Shown here one piece after another: positions 18,888 through 29,326 of a stretch of DNA of 49,162 bases. Positions within the stretch are counted from its first letter, which is position 1; every line of letters begins with the position of its first letter. A model generated the notes under the pieces. That model saw only the letters and a list, made by a program, of their open reading frames with translations, was not told the DNA's origin and did no database searches. A program made the position numbers and the translations under genes. Source of the stretch: Psychromonas sp. Urea-02u-13 (GTDB lineage Bacteria; Pseudomonadota; Gammaproteobacteria; Enterobacterales; Psychromonadaceae); assembly GCF_002835995.1 (NCBI RefSeq), contig NZ_PJBZ01000062.1, positions 1-49,162 of the forward strand, written 5' to 3'.

Positions 18888-19152
18888 TATACCCGTTACC
18901 AATCAAGGTGCTTTGTTCAGTCGCTAGCTCGGGTACCAAGGCAAGACGCAACATGATGACAATGGCTAGCCCTTATCAAATGTTGCAACGCAGAATTGGT
19001 TTCCGAGCTAGTGACCCGTAGGGCGAGCGATGAGGCAAACACCTTCGTTGTTAGGAAGTATTGATTGAACCAGTTAGACCTTCAACTTCCAGCCTAAAAT
19101 CTGTTCACCTCATCACTTGCTGAACTTTGCAACTTGAATGATGACGGGTATA
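18888..19152. mobile_element. MITE-like element, about 265 bp, second family
   Basis: The element opens TATACCCGTTACCAATCAAG and its reverse-complemented end opens TATACCCGTCATCATTCAAG. Similarity continues through GTTCAG, giving terminal inverted repeats of roughly 33 bp. Inside, CTAGCTCGGGTACCAA and downstream GACGCAACAT form a second inverted pair with ATGTTGCAACGC and TTGGTTTCCGAGCTAG. No open frame of note is present. It fills the space between the yccA terminator and tesA and ends 9 bases before the tesA start. It shares no clear sequence with the element at 6076-6236. Confidence 0.8.
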
Positions 19153-19161
19153 GAGATCTCT

Positions 19162-19761
19162 ATGAACAAACTCTTTGTATTACCTTTATTATACAGCCTA
19201 TTTGCGTGCTCTGAGGGCCCTAAACTAGATAAGCTAAACCTATCGTCACCGACACTCGCTTTTGGTGATAGCCTGACATTCGGTTACGGGGCACCCACAG
19301 AGCACAGTTATCCTGCTGTATTAAGTGAACTCAGCGATTTAACAGTGATTAATGCAGGCATTAATGGTGAGCTTAGTCGCGAAGGTTTGATGCGCTTAGA
19401 GGCGTTGTTGGATTTGCATCAGCCACAACTGTTATTACTCTGCCACGGCGCAAACGATATGTTACCGAAGCGAGATTTGACTAAAATGGCGGGTAATCTT
19501 GAAGCGATGATCAAACTGGCACAGGAGCGTGATATTCAAGTGTTATTAATTGCCGTGCCACAAACTAACTTATTATTAACCCCGTTAAAACAGTATCAGC
19601 AAGTGGCGACAAAAATGAATGTGCCTTTAGATAATGACCTGATATCAGACATTCTTAGTCAACCCGCACTGCACAGTGACATAATTCATCCTAATGCAGC
19701 GGGTTATCAAAAAATGGCAGAGAAAATCTACCAAAATTTGATTTCACTTGAGGCGTTTTAA
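19162..19761 (+). CDS. tesA: TesA-like SGNH esterase / acyl-CoA thioesterase I / lysophospholipase
   Basis: TesA is a periplasmic multifunctional hydrolase of thioesters and lysophospholipids. The SGNH blocks are all present: FGDSLTFGYGA (Ser), the Gly of block II in NAGINGELSREG, GANDMLP (Asn) and DIIHPNAAGY (Asp and His). The 199 residues are near the E. coli length. The N-terminus MNKLFVLPLLYSLFAC ends in a lipobox-like LFAC, so this version may be a lipoprotein. I use the ATG at 19162; an upstream ATG at 19138 belongs to the MITE end and would spoil the signal peptide. It converges on lolE with only 15 bases between stops. Confidence 0.9.
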   Translation: MNKLFVLPLLYSLFACSEGPKLDKLNLSSPTLAFGDSLTFGYGAPTEHSYPAVLSELSDLTVINAGINGELSREGLMRLEALLDLHQPQLLLLCHGANDMLPKRDLTKMAGNLEAMIKLAQERDIQVLLIAVPQTNLLLTPLKQYQQVATKMNVPLDNDLISDILSQPALHSDIIHPNAAGYQKMAEKIYQNLISLEAF

Positions 19762-19776
19762 AAACTTAAGCATAAT

Positions 19777-21021
19777 TTAATGAGAATAACCAAGTTCTTG
19801 TGCTGGTTGAATGGTACTTGCACGCCATGCTGGATAAATCGTCGCTAAGACACTCATGATGAATGCCGACAGGGTAACAACTAATGCCTGTTGGTAATCT
19901 AAATCAGAGGGAAGAAAATCAATAAAGTAAATATCACCCGAGAGCACTTTATGGCCAATCAGTCCTTCTAATAATTTAATCATCGCGGTTAAATTTAATG
20001 CCACATAACAACCTGCAATCGCGCCAATAAGACTACCGACTAAGCCATTAAACGCACCTTGGACAATAAAGATAAAACGTAAGCTCCAATTAGATGCCCC
20101 CATTGTTTTCAAAATAGCAATGTCACTGCGTTTTTCATTAACCGCCATCACTAAGGTAGAGACGATATTAAAACAAGCTACCGCAACCACCAAAAGTAAA
20201 ATCACATACATCAGCGACTTAACCATTTGAATATCTTGATAGAGATAACCTTGGCTGGTGATCCAACTTTTTATATAGAGGTAGTCCGTTAAGCTATAAC
20301 CGACTTCGCGCGCAATACGTTGGGCGTCTAAAATATCATCCACTTTAAATGCAATCGCATTAGCACTGCTTAAGTTTAATATCTCCTGTGCATCTTCGAT
20401 ATGCATAAAACCCAATGTGCTATCGACTTGCCCGCCCATTTCAAAAAGGCCAGCTAGCTTCAACGAGACAACTCTGGGTGCTTTTAGTTTATTACCTTTG
20501 CTCGGCTGTGGTAAGAGTAACTTTAACGATTGACCAACGCTCACGCCTAACTGCGTAGCGACATTTTTACCGAGAATAATTTGACGCTCTCCAGGTTGCA
20601 ATAACGCCCATCCACCTTGCTTGATGTATTGGCCAATATCAGTCACCTGATCTTCTGTTTCTGGCGCGATGGCACGTATCTGCAGTGCCTTCATCTTAGT
20701 GTCTTTTTGTAATAATCCACTTAAAGCAATATAAGGCGTCGCGCCGAGTACCTGCGGATTCGCTTTTACCTTGGCTAAGCTACCTTCAATATCGTTAAAT
20801 GTTCCTTTAACCATTTCTAATTCAGCATGAGGAATAACCGAGAGTAGCTGGTCACGCAGTGCCTTTTCAAAGCCATTCATGGTTGAAAGACCCACAATTA
20901 AGACCATCACCCCCAGTGAAATCCCTAAAATGGATGCGATAGAGATAAAAGAAACAAAACTGTTCTTATGTTTGGCGCGGCTATAACGTAAACCAATAAA
21001 TAAAGATAACGGGCGAAACAT
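19777..21021 (-). CDS. lolE: Lipoprotein-releasing ABC transporter permease LolE
   Basis: LolE is one of two membrane subunits of LolCDE, which extracts outer-membrane lipoproteins from the inner membrane and passes them to LolA. The 414 residues equal E. coli LolE. There is an N-terminal membrane segment (about 22-48), a large periplasmic domain (about 50-265) and three C-terminal membrane segments of the FtsX/MacB type. The cytoplasmic loop motif EKRSDIAILKTMGAS docks on LolD. The start overlaps the lolD stop by one base (TAATG). Confidence 0.92.
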   Translation of the reverse strand: MFRPLSLFIGLRYSRAKHKNSFVSFISIASILGISLGVMVLIVGLSTMNGFEKALRDQLLSVIPHAELEMVKGTFNDIEGSLAKVKANPQVLGATPYIALSGLLQKDTKMKALQIRAIAPETEDQVTDIGQYIKQGGWALLQPGERQIILGKNVATQLGVSVGQSLKLLLPQPSKGNKLKAPRVVSLKLAGLFEMGGQVDSTLGFMHIEDAQEILNLSSANAIAFKVDDILDAQRIAREVGYSLTDYLYIKSWITSQGYLYQDIQMVKSLMYVILLLVVAVACFNIVSTLVMAVNEKRSDIAILKTMGASNWSLRFIFIVQGAFNGLVGSLIGAIAGCYVALNLTAMIKLLEGLIGHKVLSGDIYFIDFLPSDLDYQQALVVTLSAFIMSVLATIYPAWRASTIQPAQELGYSH

Positions 21022-21755
21022 TAGTTTTGTCCCTGTAAAATGCCACTGACCATTAACAACTGCCTATCTAGTTTATTGGCTAAATGTTGATCATGTGTCA
21101 CCACAACAAATGCGGTACCGAGCTCACTGTTCAATGTTTTTATTAATTGATAAATGCTTTCTGCACTGGTGGCATCTAAATTGCCCGTTGGCTCATCAGC
21201 TAATACCAATTTAGGATCATTAATTAACGCACGCGCAATAGCAACACGTTGACGCTCACCACCCGAAAGCTCAGAGGGTCTGTGGGTAATGCGGTGTTCA
21301 AGTCCAACACGCTGCAACATTTGGGTCGCTTTTAATGTCGCCTGTTTGATTTTCATACCTGCAATCAATAACGGCATCGCTACATTTTCAAGCGCGCTGA
21401 ATTCAGATAACAAGTGATGAAACTGATAAACAAATCCAAGTTGCTGATTTCGCCACGCGGCTTGTTTTTTATCACTTAACTGATGAATATCTTCTTCGTG
21501 GTAACTCACCGTGCCTGTTGAAGGTTTATCTAACGTACCGAGCAAATGTAACAAGGTACTTTTACCTGATCCAGAGCTCCCAACAATCGCTAACAGCTCC
21601 CCTTCATTTACCGTTAAATTCACTTGTTCTAATACCGTATTAGTCAATTTTCCATCTTGGTAGGTTTTACCAAGATCAGAACAAGTCAGTAAGGTCTTTG
21701 TCGCTGTTTCAGTTTTTGTATCTAATGGCATATCTTGCTGCATAATATTATTCAT
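21021..21755 (-). CDS. lolD: Lipoprotein-releasing ABC transporter ATPase LolD
   Basis: LolD powers LolCDE. The 244 residues contain Walker [10 protein letters not shown] (about residues 59-67), signature [15 protein letters not shown], Walker [13 protein letters not shown] and the H-loop in VVVTHDQ. The family-specific [18 protein letters not shown] block is present. The start overlaps the end of lolC by 8 bases. The N-terminus is about ten residues longer than usual, so a later ATG (21743 or 21731) may be the true start. Confidence 0.95.
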   Translation of the reverse strand: MNNIMQQDMPLDTKTETATKTLLTCSDLGKTYQDGKLTNTVLEQVNLTVNEGELLAIVGSSGSGKSTLLHLLGTLDKPSTGTVSYHEEDIHQLSDKKQAAWRNQQLGFVYQFHHLLSEFSALENVAMPLLIAGMKIKQATLKATQMLQRVGLEHRITHRPSELSGGERQRVAIARALINDPKLVLADEPTGNLDATSAESIYQLIKTLNSELGTAFVVVTHDQHLANKLDRQLLMVSGILQGQN

Positions 21756-22974
21756 ACCTTAACGCTTCGACGGGGCTGACTTTTCCTGCACGATAAGCGG
21801 GATAAAGTGTCGCGAGTAAACTTAAAAACATCGCACCAAACATAATAATGAGTATTTGCGAGGGTTGATGCACAACAGGCAATAAACGTGCGCCTCCCGA
21901 TGCATTGGCTAATAAATGTAAGCCAAGAAAACTCATCACTTCATTAATATAGGTACTTAATAACAATCCTAAACCGGTGCCAATTAACGCGCCAATAATA
22001 CCGCTCCAGGCGCCTTGAATAATAAAGATGAGATTTAAGGTGCTGCCGTTTATACCCAGTGTTTTTAAAATGGCGACTTCAGCACTTTTATCGCTGACCA
22101 CCATCACCGATGATGACAATATATTAAAGGCAGCCACGGCAATAATCAGACACAGCAACAGCCATATCATATTTTTTTCCATTCTGACGGCGGCAAATAA
22201 CTCACCATGCGTACGTCGCCAATCGGTTATCGTTTCACCTGCGGATAATACCGGCGGTGTCCAACTCAATACATCAAAGGGATCATCAAAGGCAAAACGT
22301 AACCCAGTGACTTGATCCTGATTAATACGTATTAAACGAGCGGCATCCTGTGCGTGCATGAGCACTAAGTATTTATCAACATCCGAGCCCACTTCAAATA
22401 AACCAGATACAGTAAAGTTACGCTGACTAGGAAGCTGTCCAAGCGGTGTAAAACGTGTACCACGGGCAGAAATAATACGTACCTTATCACCAACACTGAC
22501 ACTTAATGTGCGCGCTAAAGAACTGCCAATAATAATGTTATAAGAGCGTGAGGTTAAATCGTCCAAACGACCGGAATAAATGTTTGATGCGATTATCTCA
22601 CTGGCATAATACTCAGGGTAGATACCTTCAAAAGTAATACCTTGCAGATGCTTCGCGCTTTGTATGATGGCTTCGCTGGTAACAACAGGCTCGACACTTT
22701 TTACTTTCTCAATCGTCAAAAGTGGGGCTAGTTTTTCTTGCCAATGATTAATGGTTTGAGTGTCATTACTCAAGACCGCCTGCGGCACGGCACCCAAAAT
22801 ACGTGATTTCAATTCACCTTCAAAGCCGTTCATCACAGACAAAACAGTGATCAGAGCTAGCACACCAAGGGTAATACCCCCTGTGGAGAAGAGAGAAACA
22901 AAGGAGACAAATTTGTTATTACGTTTGGACTTTGTATAACGTAAACCAATAAATAAGCTGAGTGGGTAAAACAT
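21748..22974 (-). CDS. lolC: Lipoprotein-releasing ABC transporter permease LolC
   Basis: LolC is the other membrane subunit of LolCDE and the one expected to contact LolA. It is a clear paralogue of the LolE at 19777 and has 408 residues (E. coli 399). I start at [13 protein letters not shown], 22974, with AGGA six bases upstream. An upstream in-frame start would add a lysine/asparagine tail unlike the family. FtsX-type C-terminal membrane segments and the [14 protein letters not shown] loop are visible. Gene order lolC-lolD-lolE with overlaps matches E. coli and Vibrio. Confidence 0.92.
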   Translation of the reverse strand: MFYPLSLFIGLRYTKSKRNNKFVSFVSLFSTGGITLGVLALITVLSVMNGFEGELKSRILGAVPQAVLSNDTQTINHWQEKLAPLLTIEKVKSVEPVVTSEAIIQSAKHLQGITFEGIYPEYYASEIIASNIYSGRLDDLTSRSYNIIIGSSLARTLSVSVGDKVRIISARGTRFTPLGQLPSQRNFTVSGLFEVGSDVDKYLVLMHAQDAARLIRINQDQVTGLRFAFDDPFDVLSWTPPVLSAGETITDWRRTHGELFAAVRMEKNMIWLLLCLIIAVAAFNILSSSVMVVSDKSAEVAILKTLGINGSTLNLIFIIQGAWSGIIGALIGTGLGLLLSTYINEVMSFLGLHLLANASGGARLLPVVHQPSQILIIMFGAMFLSLLATLYPAYRAGKVSPVEALRYE

Positions 22975-23068
22975 AAAGGTCCTGTTTTTATTACATTTAT
23001 TTTTATTAATCTGCATTCTAATGTATCTTTATACTGGTTACCAACCCCGATATTAAAATCAGGCTATT

Positions 23069-23797
23069 GTGAGTACGAGGGATATTGCAATTGCCCTTCT
23101 GAAAAAACGTGTCAATTGTACATTATACGTAGAAGGGAAAGTCGCATTTATACCCATGTCACCTCAAGATGCTTTGCTGACTTTGCATTTTGAAGCTGCC
23201 TGGCTATATACAATATCATCTCAGGAATTAGGATTAATCATGTCAAATAATCAATACTTTATCGTCGAACATCAGCTTAGCCTTAATGTTGAGGTACTCG
23301 GCAGTGATCAATTAATTCCCGATGAAGCCAATTTCGAATCTGAAATTCCTGCCCCCTTTCGTATGGCCAGCGACTTAGCGAACATTGACTCTCACAGTTT
23401 ACAGCCACTTAAATTAAACAACGAAACGACTCAAGCACTGTGGGGTTATTTACAGGCACAAAACCTGAAGATTAATACCCTGTTATCTTATGTATTAAGC
23501 CAACAAGATAATAAAGACTTCCATTTTCAAAGTACCTCTTTTAGTGCTGGCGCGTGTTACCTAAAACAACAGGCCACGCCTTTTAGCCTGGATCAGAACG
23601 TACGCCTTAAGATTTTTATTCCAGAAGAGTCTGCTGCGATTTACTGCTATGCGCAGGTAACTGCGATTAACGATGACATTGTTGAACTCCACTACCAACA
23701 AATTCGCGAAGAAGATAGAGAGTTATTAATTCGTGCCACGCTTCATGTTCAATCAAAGCAACTAAAAGCACGTGCTCAGCAACGTACTTCACTGTAA
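23069..23797 (+). CDS. PilZ-type protein, degenerate c-di-GMP site
   Basis: The 242-residue cytoplasmic protein has a YcgR-like N-terminal region and a PilZ-like beta domain after about residue 150. The usual D/N-x-S-x-x-G motif reads SFSAGA and no clear R-x-x-x-R is visible before it, so c-di-GMP binding is doubtful. Position between lolCDE and mfd matches, from memory, the V. cholerae PilZ gene called plzB. The start is GTG at 23069 with AGG about six bases upstream. The symbol is left blank because orthology is not proven. Confidence 0.65.
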   Translation: MSTRDIAIALLKKRVNCTLYVEGKVAFIPMSPQDALLTLHFEAAWLYTISSQELGLIMSNNQYFIVEHQLSLNVEVLGSDQLIPDEANFESEIPAPFRMASDLANIDSHSLQPLKLNNETTQALWGYLQAQNLKINTLLSYVLSQQDNKDFHFQSTSFSAGACYLKQQATPFSLDQNVRLKIFIPEESAAIYCYAQVTAINDDIVELHYQQIREEDRELLIRATLHVQSKQLKARAQQRTSL

Positions 23798-23829
23798 CAA
23801 TTTAAAAAATAAGATAAAAAGATAATAAA

Positions 23830-26800
23830 ATGAAAAATAATCTGCTTTTAAACATCCCTGCGCTAAAAAACAAAAATGACCGACTCGTTCTGGCTAACCT
23901 TCAAGGTAGTAGCCTTGCATTAACCATTAGTGAATGTGCTAAGCAACAAAAAGCGCCTCTTATTCTTATTACCAGCGATACCCCAAGCGCATTAAAGCTA
24001 CGCCAAGAACTCAGTTACTTTGTTGATGATGAGATTGAACTCATTAGTTTCCCAGATTGGGAAACATTACCTTATGACCATTTTTCACCGCATCAAGATA
24101 TCATCTCAACAAGAATCGAAACCCTCTTTAAATTGCCTTCTATAAAGCAAGGTATTTTGATTGTTCCTATTAGTACCTTGTTATTACGACTTGCACCCAA
24201 AAGTTATTTAAAACAGCATACCTTGATCATTAAAAGTGGCCAGGTCATCGAATTACAAACATTACGGGCTGATTTAGAAGAAGCGGGTTATTACGCCGTT
24301 GATCAAGTAATGGACCACGGTGAGTTTTGCGCCAGAGGCTCAATACTGGATATTTTCCCAATGGGCAGTGACAGCCCTTACCGTCTGGACTTTTTTGATG
24401 ACGAAATTGATTCAATTCGTCCGTTTAATAGTGAAAGTCAGCGTTCATTAAGCGCGATTGATGAAATAAAATTATTACCTGCCCACGAGTTTGCAACGGA
24501 CAGTGAAGCCATCAAACGCTTCAAAACCAAGTTTTCAGAAAAATTTACCTCATCGCTTTCAACCAGTAAAGACTCAATCTTTAGTGAAATAACACAATAT
24601 AATTTACCCGCGGGTATTGAGTATTATTTACCGCTGTTTTTTGAGCAAACAACGACGCTTTTTGATTACCTGCCGAGTAATGCAAAATTAGCGATTGTTG
24701 GTGATATCAATCAAGCCACATTGGATTTTTGGCAGACGTTAGAAACACGTTATAACGATCGTAGTATCGATTTACTGCGCCCATTATTAACACCCAATGA
24801 GTTATACCTACGTCATGAACAATGTTTCGAGAAAATAAATCAGTGGCCACGTTATTATCTACAGCCAACGCCTTTATCAAGTGACAAAGCAGGCCGATTA
24901 AACTTTGATATCTCGCTAATTGATAACATACAAGTTGAGCATAAAAAGAAACAGCCGCTAGCAGGTATCGAAGAGTTTATTCGCGACTTTACCGGGAAAG
25001 TACTGTTTAGTGTGCAATCTGCGGGTCGTAAAGAATCTTTAGTTGAATTACTCGCACCACTGAAATTAACCTTACCAGAATTCAAAAACATCGATGATTT
25101 TAACAAATCAAAATCGAAACTTGGTATCACTATCAGCCAAGTTGAAAACAGTTTTATCATCAGTGAAAGTAATTTTGCGTTTATCACCGAAAATGAATTA
25201 CTCGGTTTTAAAGTAACGCAAAGCCGACGCCGCAGTGAAAGCACCGATGAAAACTACAGTAGCGATAACCTCGTTGCCAATTTAGCGGAATTAAAAGTAG
25301 GACAACCTGTTGTCCATATCGATTACGGTGTGGGACGTTATTTGGGATTACAAACCATTGAAACAGCGGGAAACCTTACCGAATTTTTCACACTTGAATA
25401 CTTACGTGGTGATAAACTTTATGTGCCAGTGAGCGCTTTACACCTTATCAGTCGTTACAGTGGCCACGATGTTGATAACGCACCACTGAGTAAACTGGGT
25501 ACAGAAACATGGCAGAAAGCTAAAAAACGGGCTGCAGAAAAAGTCCGTGATGTAGCCGCCGAGTTATTAGAAGTGTATGCACAGCGTGCCGCTAAAATAG
25601 GTCATAGCTACAAACTGAATAAAAACAATTACGCATTGTTTAAGAATGACTTCCCTTTTGAAGAAACACACGACCAAGCACTGTCTATTAACGCGGTTAT
25701 TAGTAATATGTGCTCAACACAACCAATGGATAGATTAGTCTGTGGTGATGTAGGTTTTGGTAAAACAGAAGTGGCAATGCGCGCCGCCTTTTTAGCAACA
25801 GACAATACCCGCCAAGTGGCATTACTCGTACCAACGACCTTACTTGCACAGCAACATGTTGAAAACTTTAAAGATAGGTTTGCCAACTGGCCAGTGCGTA
25901 TTGAAGTACTGTCACGTTTTAAAACCGCCAAAGAGCAGAAACAAATTTTAGCGGATACCGAAGCGGGCAAAGTCGATATTTTAATTGGCACGCACAAACT
26001 ATTAAGCACATCCCTTAAGTTTGCCGATTTAGGCTTACTGATCATCGATGAAGAACATCGCTTTGGTGTTCGCCAAAAAGAAAAAATTAAAGCCCTACGC
26101 GCTCAAATTGATATTCTGACATTAACCGCAACACCTATTCCACGTACCTTAAATATGTCCATGAATGGCATGCGTGATCTGTCTATTATCGCGACTCCGC
26201 CGGCGAAACGCTTAGCAGTAAAAACCTTTGTTCAACAAAAAACAGATCAAATAGTCAGTGATGCCATCACACGTGAAATTATGCGTGGTGGTCAAGTTTA
26301 CTTTTTACATAACAATGTACAAACCATTGAAAAAGCAGCTGAAGACATTCAAACCTTATTGCCACAAGCCAAAGTATCAGTTGCACATGGACAGATGAAT
26401 GAACATCAACTTGAAAAAGTGATGAGTGACTTTTATCACCAGCGTCAAAATGTATTAGTGTGTACCACGATTATAGAAACCGGTATCGATATCCCTAGCG
26501 CCAATACTATTCTTATTAACCGTGCGGATCATTTGGGTTTAGCGCAGTTACATCAACTGCGTGGCCGTGTTGGTCGTTCGCACCACCAAGCTTATGCTTA
26601 TTTACTGACACCGCCTAAAAAACTCATGACTAAAGATGCTCAAAAACGTCTGCAAGCAATAGAATCATTAGATACCTTAGGCGCCGGTTTCACACTAGCA
26701 ACGCACGATTTAGAAATTCGTGGTGCAGGTGAACTATTAGGTGATGATCAATCAGGTCAAATTTCAAGTATTGGTTATAACCTCTATATGGAAATGTTAA

Positions 26801-27312
26801 ATCAAGCGGTTACGGCACTACAAAGTGGACGAGAGCCAAGCCTTGAACATCTGTTATCAAGTCAGGCAGAAGTCGAACTACGTATTCCAGCATTAATTCC
26901 GAGTGATTATATTCATGATGTGAATTTACGTTTATCTCTGTATAAACGCATTGCCAACAGCAAAGATAAACACGCATTAAAAGAGCTACAAGTTGAGATG
27001 ATCGACCGATTTGGTTTACTGCCAGCAGCGGCCAAAAACCTGATTCAAGTCACCGAAGTTAAACAGCGCTGTACACCGCTTGGCATTAAGCGACTTGAAG
27101 CACATGCCAATGGTGGTAACGTACAATTTACAGACAATACCCCCGTAGATCCGATGTTCCTCGTTTCTTTACTGCAAAAACAAGGAAATACCTTTAAACT
27201 AGACGGACCTACGAAGCTCAAGTTTAGCGCGGATCTAGAAGATAGCCGCACGCGTATAAATTGGATCACGCAATTACTTAATAGTTTTAAAGATCATTTA
27301 ATAAAAGGATAA
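23830..27312 (+). CDS. mfd: Transcription-repair coupling factor Mfd
   Basis: Mfd removes RNA polymerase stalled at DNA lesions and recruits UvrA. The 1160 residues match E. coli Mfd (1148). Domains in order are a UvrB-homology region (residues 1-350), the RNA polymerase-interacting domain near 485-560 (GQPVVHIDYGVGRYLG), and the translocase with Walker A CGDVGFGKTEVAMRA near 637-651 and DEEHRFGV near 739. Motif VI is LRGRVGRSHHQAYAYLL and the C-terminal D7 domain follows. It is 4 bases from csiV, so the two are probably co-transcribed. Confidence 0.97.
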   Translation: MKNNLLLNIPALKNKNDRLVLANLQGSSLALTISECAKQQKAPLILITSDTPSALKLRQELSYFVDDEIELISFPDWETLPYDHFSPHQDIISTRIETLFKLPSIKQGILIVPISTLLLRLAPKSYLKQHTLIIKSGQVIELQTLRADLEEAGYYAVDQVMDHGEFCARGSILDIFPMGSDSPYRLDFFDDEIDSIRPFNSESQRSLSAIDEIKLLPAHEFATDSEAIKRFKTKFSEKFTSSLSTSKDSIFSEITQYNLPAGIEYYLPLFFEQTTTLFDYLPSNAKLAIVGDINQATLDFWQTLETRYNDRSIDLLRPLLTPNELYLRHEQCFEKINQWPRYYLQPTPLSSDKAGRLNFDISLIDNIQVEHKKKQPLAGIEEFIRDFTGKVLFSVQSAGRKESLVELLAPLKLTLPEFKNIDDFNKSKSKLGITISQVENSFIISESNFAFITENELLGFKVTQSRRRSESTDENYSSDNLVANLAELKVGQPVVHIDYGVGRYLGLQTIETAGNLTEFFTLEYLRGDKLYVPVSALHLISRYSGHDVDNAPLSKLGTETWQKAKKRAAEKVRDVAAELLEVYAQRAAKIGHSYKLNKNNYALFKNDFPFEETHDQALSINAVISNMCSTQPMDRLVCGDVGFGKTEVAMRAAFLATDNTRQVALLVPTTLLAQQHVENFKDRFANWPVRIEVLSRFKTAKEQKQILADTEAGKVDILIGTHKLLSTSLKFADLGLLIIDEEHRFGVRQKEKIKALRAQIDILTLTATPIPRTLNMSMNGMRDLSIIATPPAKRLAVKTFVQQKTDQIVSDAITREIMRGGQVYFLHNNVQTIEKAAEDIQTLLPQAKVSVAHGQMNEHQLEKVMSDFYHQRQNVLVCTTIIETGIDIPSANTILINRADHLGLAQLHQLRGRVGRSHHQAYAYLLTPPKKLMTKDAQKRLQAIESLDTLGAGFTLATHDLEIRGAGELLGDDQSGQISSIGYNLYMEMLNQAVTALQSGREPSLEHLLSSQAEVELRIPALIPSDYIHDVNLRLSLYKRIANSKDKHALKELQVEMIDRFGLLPAAAKNLIQVTEVKQRCTPLGIKRLEAHANGGNVQFTDNTPVDPMFLVSLLQKQGNTFKLDGPTKLKFSADLEDSRTRINWITQLLNSFKDHLIKG

Positions 27313-27316
27313 GACG

Positions 27317-28231
27317 TTGAATTACAGAACATTAGTCGCATTATTTTTAAGTGTTTTCACACTTTCAGTACATGCAGAGCAACGCTGGTTCGAAGTAGAG
27401 CTATTAGTATTTGAACGTAATACAGATATTCAAGACCTCAAAGAGCACCTTTCATCACAGGAAATCGAGGTTAATACTGAAAATAGCATTAGTTTATTAG
27501 CGCCGATTAAAACAAGCACCTGTGTGCAAGGTGAGCCGTGTTTATCTAAACGTAATCCGACCGTGATCAATGGCTCTGTATTTGATTCGCAAGGTAACAG
27601 TTTTAGACGTTTAGATAGCTCGCACTTACAGCTAACCAAGCAACGTGAAAAATTAGAAAAACACGCAAGTTTTAACCCGGTTTTTCATATGGCTTGGCGC
27701 ATGCCGGTTAAAGGCCCTCAGGCATCAAAACCGATTCATTTCTTTGCCGGTGAAAACCTTGCGCTTAATATCCAAAAACGTCAGCAAGCACTGAAAAATG
27801 AAAATCAGCCAGAGACTCTAGCAAAAGATGACGCTGTTACAACAGACAATACTGAAGTGCTTAATGATGACGCCACTGAAATATTAATGCCTGCTGTACT
27901 CAAAGACAAATGGGCAATTGACGGTAACTTTAAAGTGTATTTAAATCATTATCTTTACATTGATAGTCAGCTAATTATCCGTAAAGAAGTGACTGAAGAT
28001 GTGGTTATGCCAGAAGAAGTGGTTGAGTTAATTGATGATGAAAACGGCGTGCAGATTGCAACACAAGGTGAAGCCGTCACTGACAATGCGACGGTAAAAA
28101 ACATTGAACAACAGACAGTCATCAAAGAGATATTGTTTGATCAAAACCGCCGTTTACGCAGTGAAGAAGTACATTACCTTGATCATCCTTTAATAGGCAT
28201 CATTGTGCAAATTCGTAAGATTCCTAAATAG
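27317..28231 (+). CDS. CsiV family protein (putative peptidoglycan-binding periplasmic protein)
   Basis: The 304-residue product has a signal peptide (ending VHA, about residue 20) and then RWFEVELLVFERN, the start typical of the CsiV family (PF10972). It is commonly found after mfd in Vibrio and Shewanella relatives. An acidic variable insert lies around residues 155-200. The start is TTG at 27317 with AAAGGA upstream. Its biochemical role is poorly known; peptidoglycan binding is a family annotation rather than something seen here. Confidence 0.75.
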   Translation: MNYRTLVALFLSVFTLSVHAEQRWFEVELLVFERNTDIQDLKEHLSSQEIEVNTENSISLLAPIKTSTCVQGEPCLSKRNPTVINGSVFDSQGNSFRRLDSSHLQLTKQREKLEKHASFNPVFHMAWRMPVKGPQASKPIHFFAGENLALNIQKRQQALKNENQPETLAKDDAVTTDNTEVLNDDATEILMPAVLKDKWAIDGNFKVYLNHYLYIDSQLIIRKEVTEDVVMPEEVVELIDDENGVQIATQGEAVTDNATVKNIEQQTVIKEILFDQNRRLRSEEVHYLDHPLIGIIVQIRKIPK

Positions 28232-28290
28232 TCATTGCTTAAAAAGGTAATGGTTTAATATTTTATAGCGATATTTGAAAATTAAGACCA

Positions 28291-28321
28291 AAAAAAACGA
28301 TGCTTATAGCATCGTTTTTTT
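28291..28321. terminator. Bidirectional intrinsic terminator between csiV and ybiB
   Basis: AACGATGC and GCATCGTT form a stem around TTATA, with an A-run before and a T-run after. It can serve both convergent transcription units. Confidence 0.9.
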
Positions 28322-28342
28322 ATGTCTACAGAATGATAAAAA

Positions 28343-29326
28343 TTAAGCGTCTCGGTTACGTTGCAACCAATACTGCTCAGCTAACAACAAGCAATCGCTT
28401 TGTGATTTAGCCGGTTCAAACTGCTTTAAGACAACAGCAATAGTACAAATTACCGCAGCATCACCATAAGTATCTTGTGTTTCACCTTGCCAAACCTTTT
28501 TAAGGTACTCAGCAGACACTTCAGTATGTGCGCCACTTGCCTCATTTAAGAAAGTGGGCCATTCCTGTTCAAAATACGTCGTTTTACCTGCAATAGTTTG
28601 CACGCCACAAATATCAGTACTCACACGTGGGTTTATTTCGCTTTCGCCACCCTCGCCTTTAAAGGCGATCATGTTTGTTTCCGATGTTAATAGAGCAGCT
28701 TGTGCATGTAGTTTTTCATAGCTTTTATGAAAAACGCCATGAATCGCATAAGGTGCTTGTGTTGGATTTAAACTACGTGCAACCGTATTCAGTGGCGTAC
28801 GTAAGCCAACTTTTTCACGCAGATCAAGCAATGGTAGAAGCTCAGGGCAATAGCTTTCTAACGGTAAATAACAAATGTTAAATTCATCAAGATATTGCTT
28901 AGCTTGTTCTGGTGTATGAGCAAGTTTAATACCCAATGATGGACATGCTGTTTCAACTTGGTATTTGATGGCATCTACTGCGTTGTATCCATGTAAAACA
29001 ATACGTGTACCTTGCGCTGCTAATACTTTAGCCGCTAAGATAAGCCAAGGTGGCTGACGCTTTTTACCCGCAAAACAAGGCCAATCTAAATCTGCGTTTA
29101 AAGATTTCCATTGTGGATTAATACGCTCACGTAACGCTTCTATATAACCCGCTGCTTCTTCATTAGTTTCACAACGTACACGTTGCAACATCAGTAACAC
29201 AGCAAGTTGTAATAACTCAGCGTCACCCTTTAGGTATGAAGATAAAGCATCATAGGCTTCAGTTTGGGTTAACGAACGGCGGCCTTTTTCGCCACGACCG
29301 GTTAATTTTATATATTCACTGAACAT
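28343..29326 (-). CDS. ybiB: YbiB, anthranilate phosphoribosyltransferase-like nucleic-acid-binding protein
   Basis: YbiB proteins share the TrpD fold but lack the usual TrpD activity; E. coli YbiB binds nucleic acid and is LexA-regulated. The 327 residues fit the family (E. coli 320). Typical stretches are FSEYIKLTGRGEKGRRSLT at the N-terminus, REKVGLRTPLNTVARSLNP, and FKGEGGESEINPR. I start at 29326, where the family N-terminus begins. This overlaps the end of the upstream HAD gene by 11 bases. Confidence 0.88.
   Translation of the reverse strand: MFSEYIKLTGRGEKGRRSLTQTEAYDALSSYLKGDAELLQLAVLLMLQRVRCETNEEAAGYIEALRERINPQWKSLNADLDWPCFAGKKRQPPWLILAAKVLAAQGTRIVLHGYNAVDAIKYQVETACPSLGIKLAHTPEQAKQYLDEFNICYLPLESYCPELLPLLDLREKVGLRTPLNTVARSLNPTQAPYAIHGVFHKSYEKLHAQAALLTSETNMIAFKGEGGESEINPRVSTDICGVQTIAGKTTYFEQEWPTFLNEASGAHTEVSAEYLKKVWQGETQDTYGDAAVICTIAVVLKQFEPAKSQSDCLLLAEQYWLQRNRDA

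Noticed and set aside
19138-19161. Upstream ATG start for tesA
   Set aside because: It lies in the MITE terminus and would put eight extra residues in front of a complete signal peptide.
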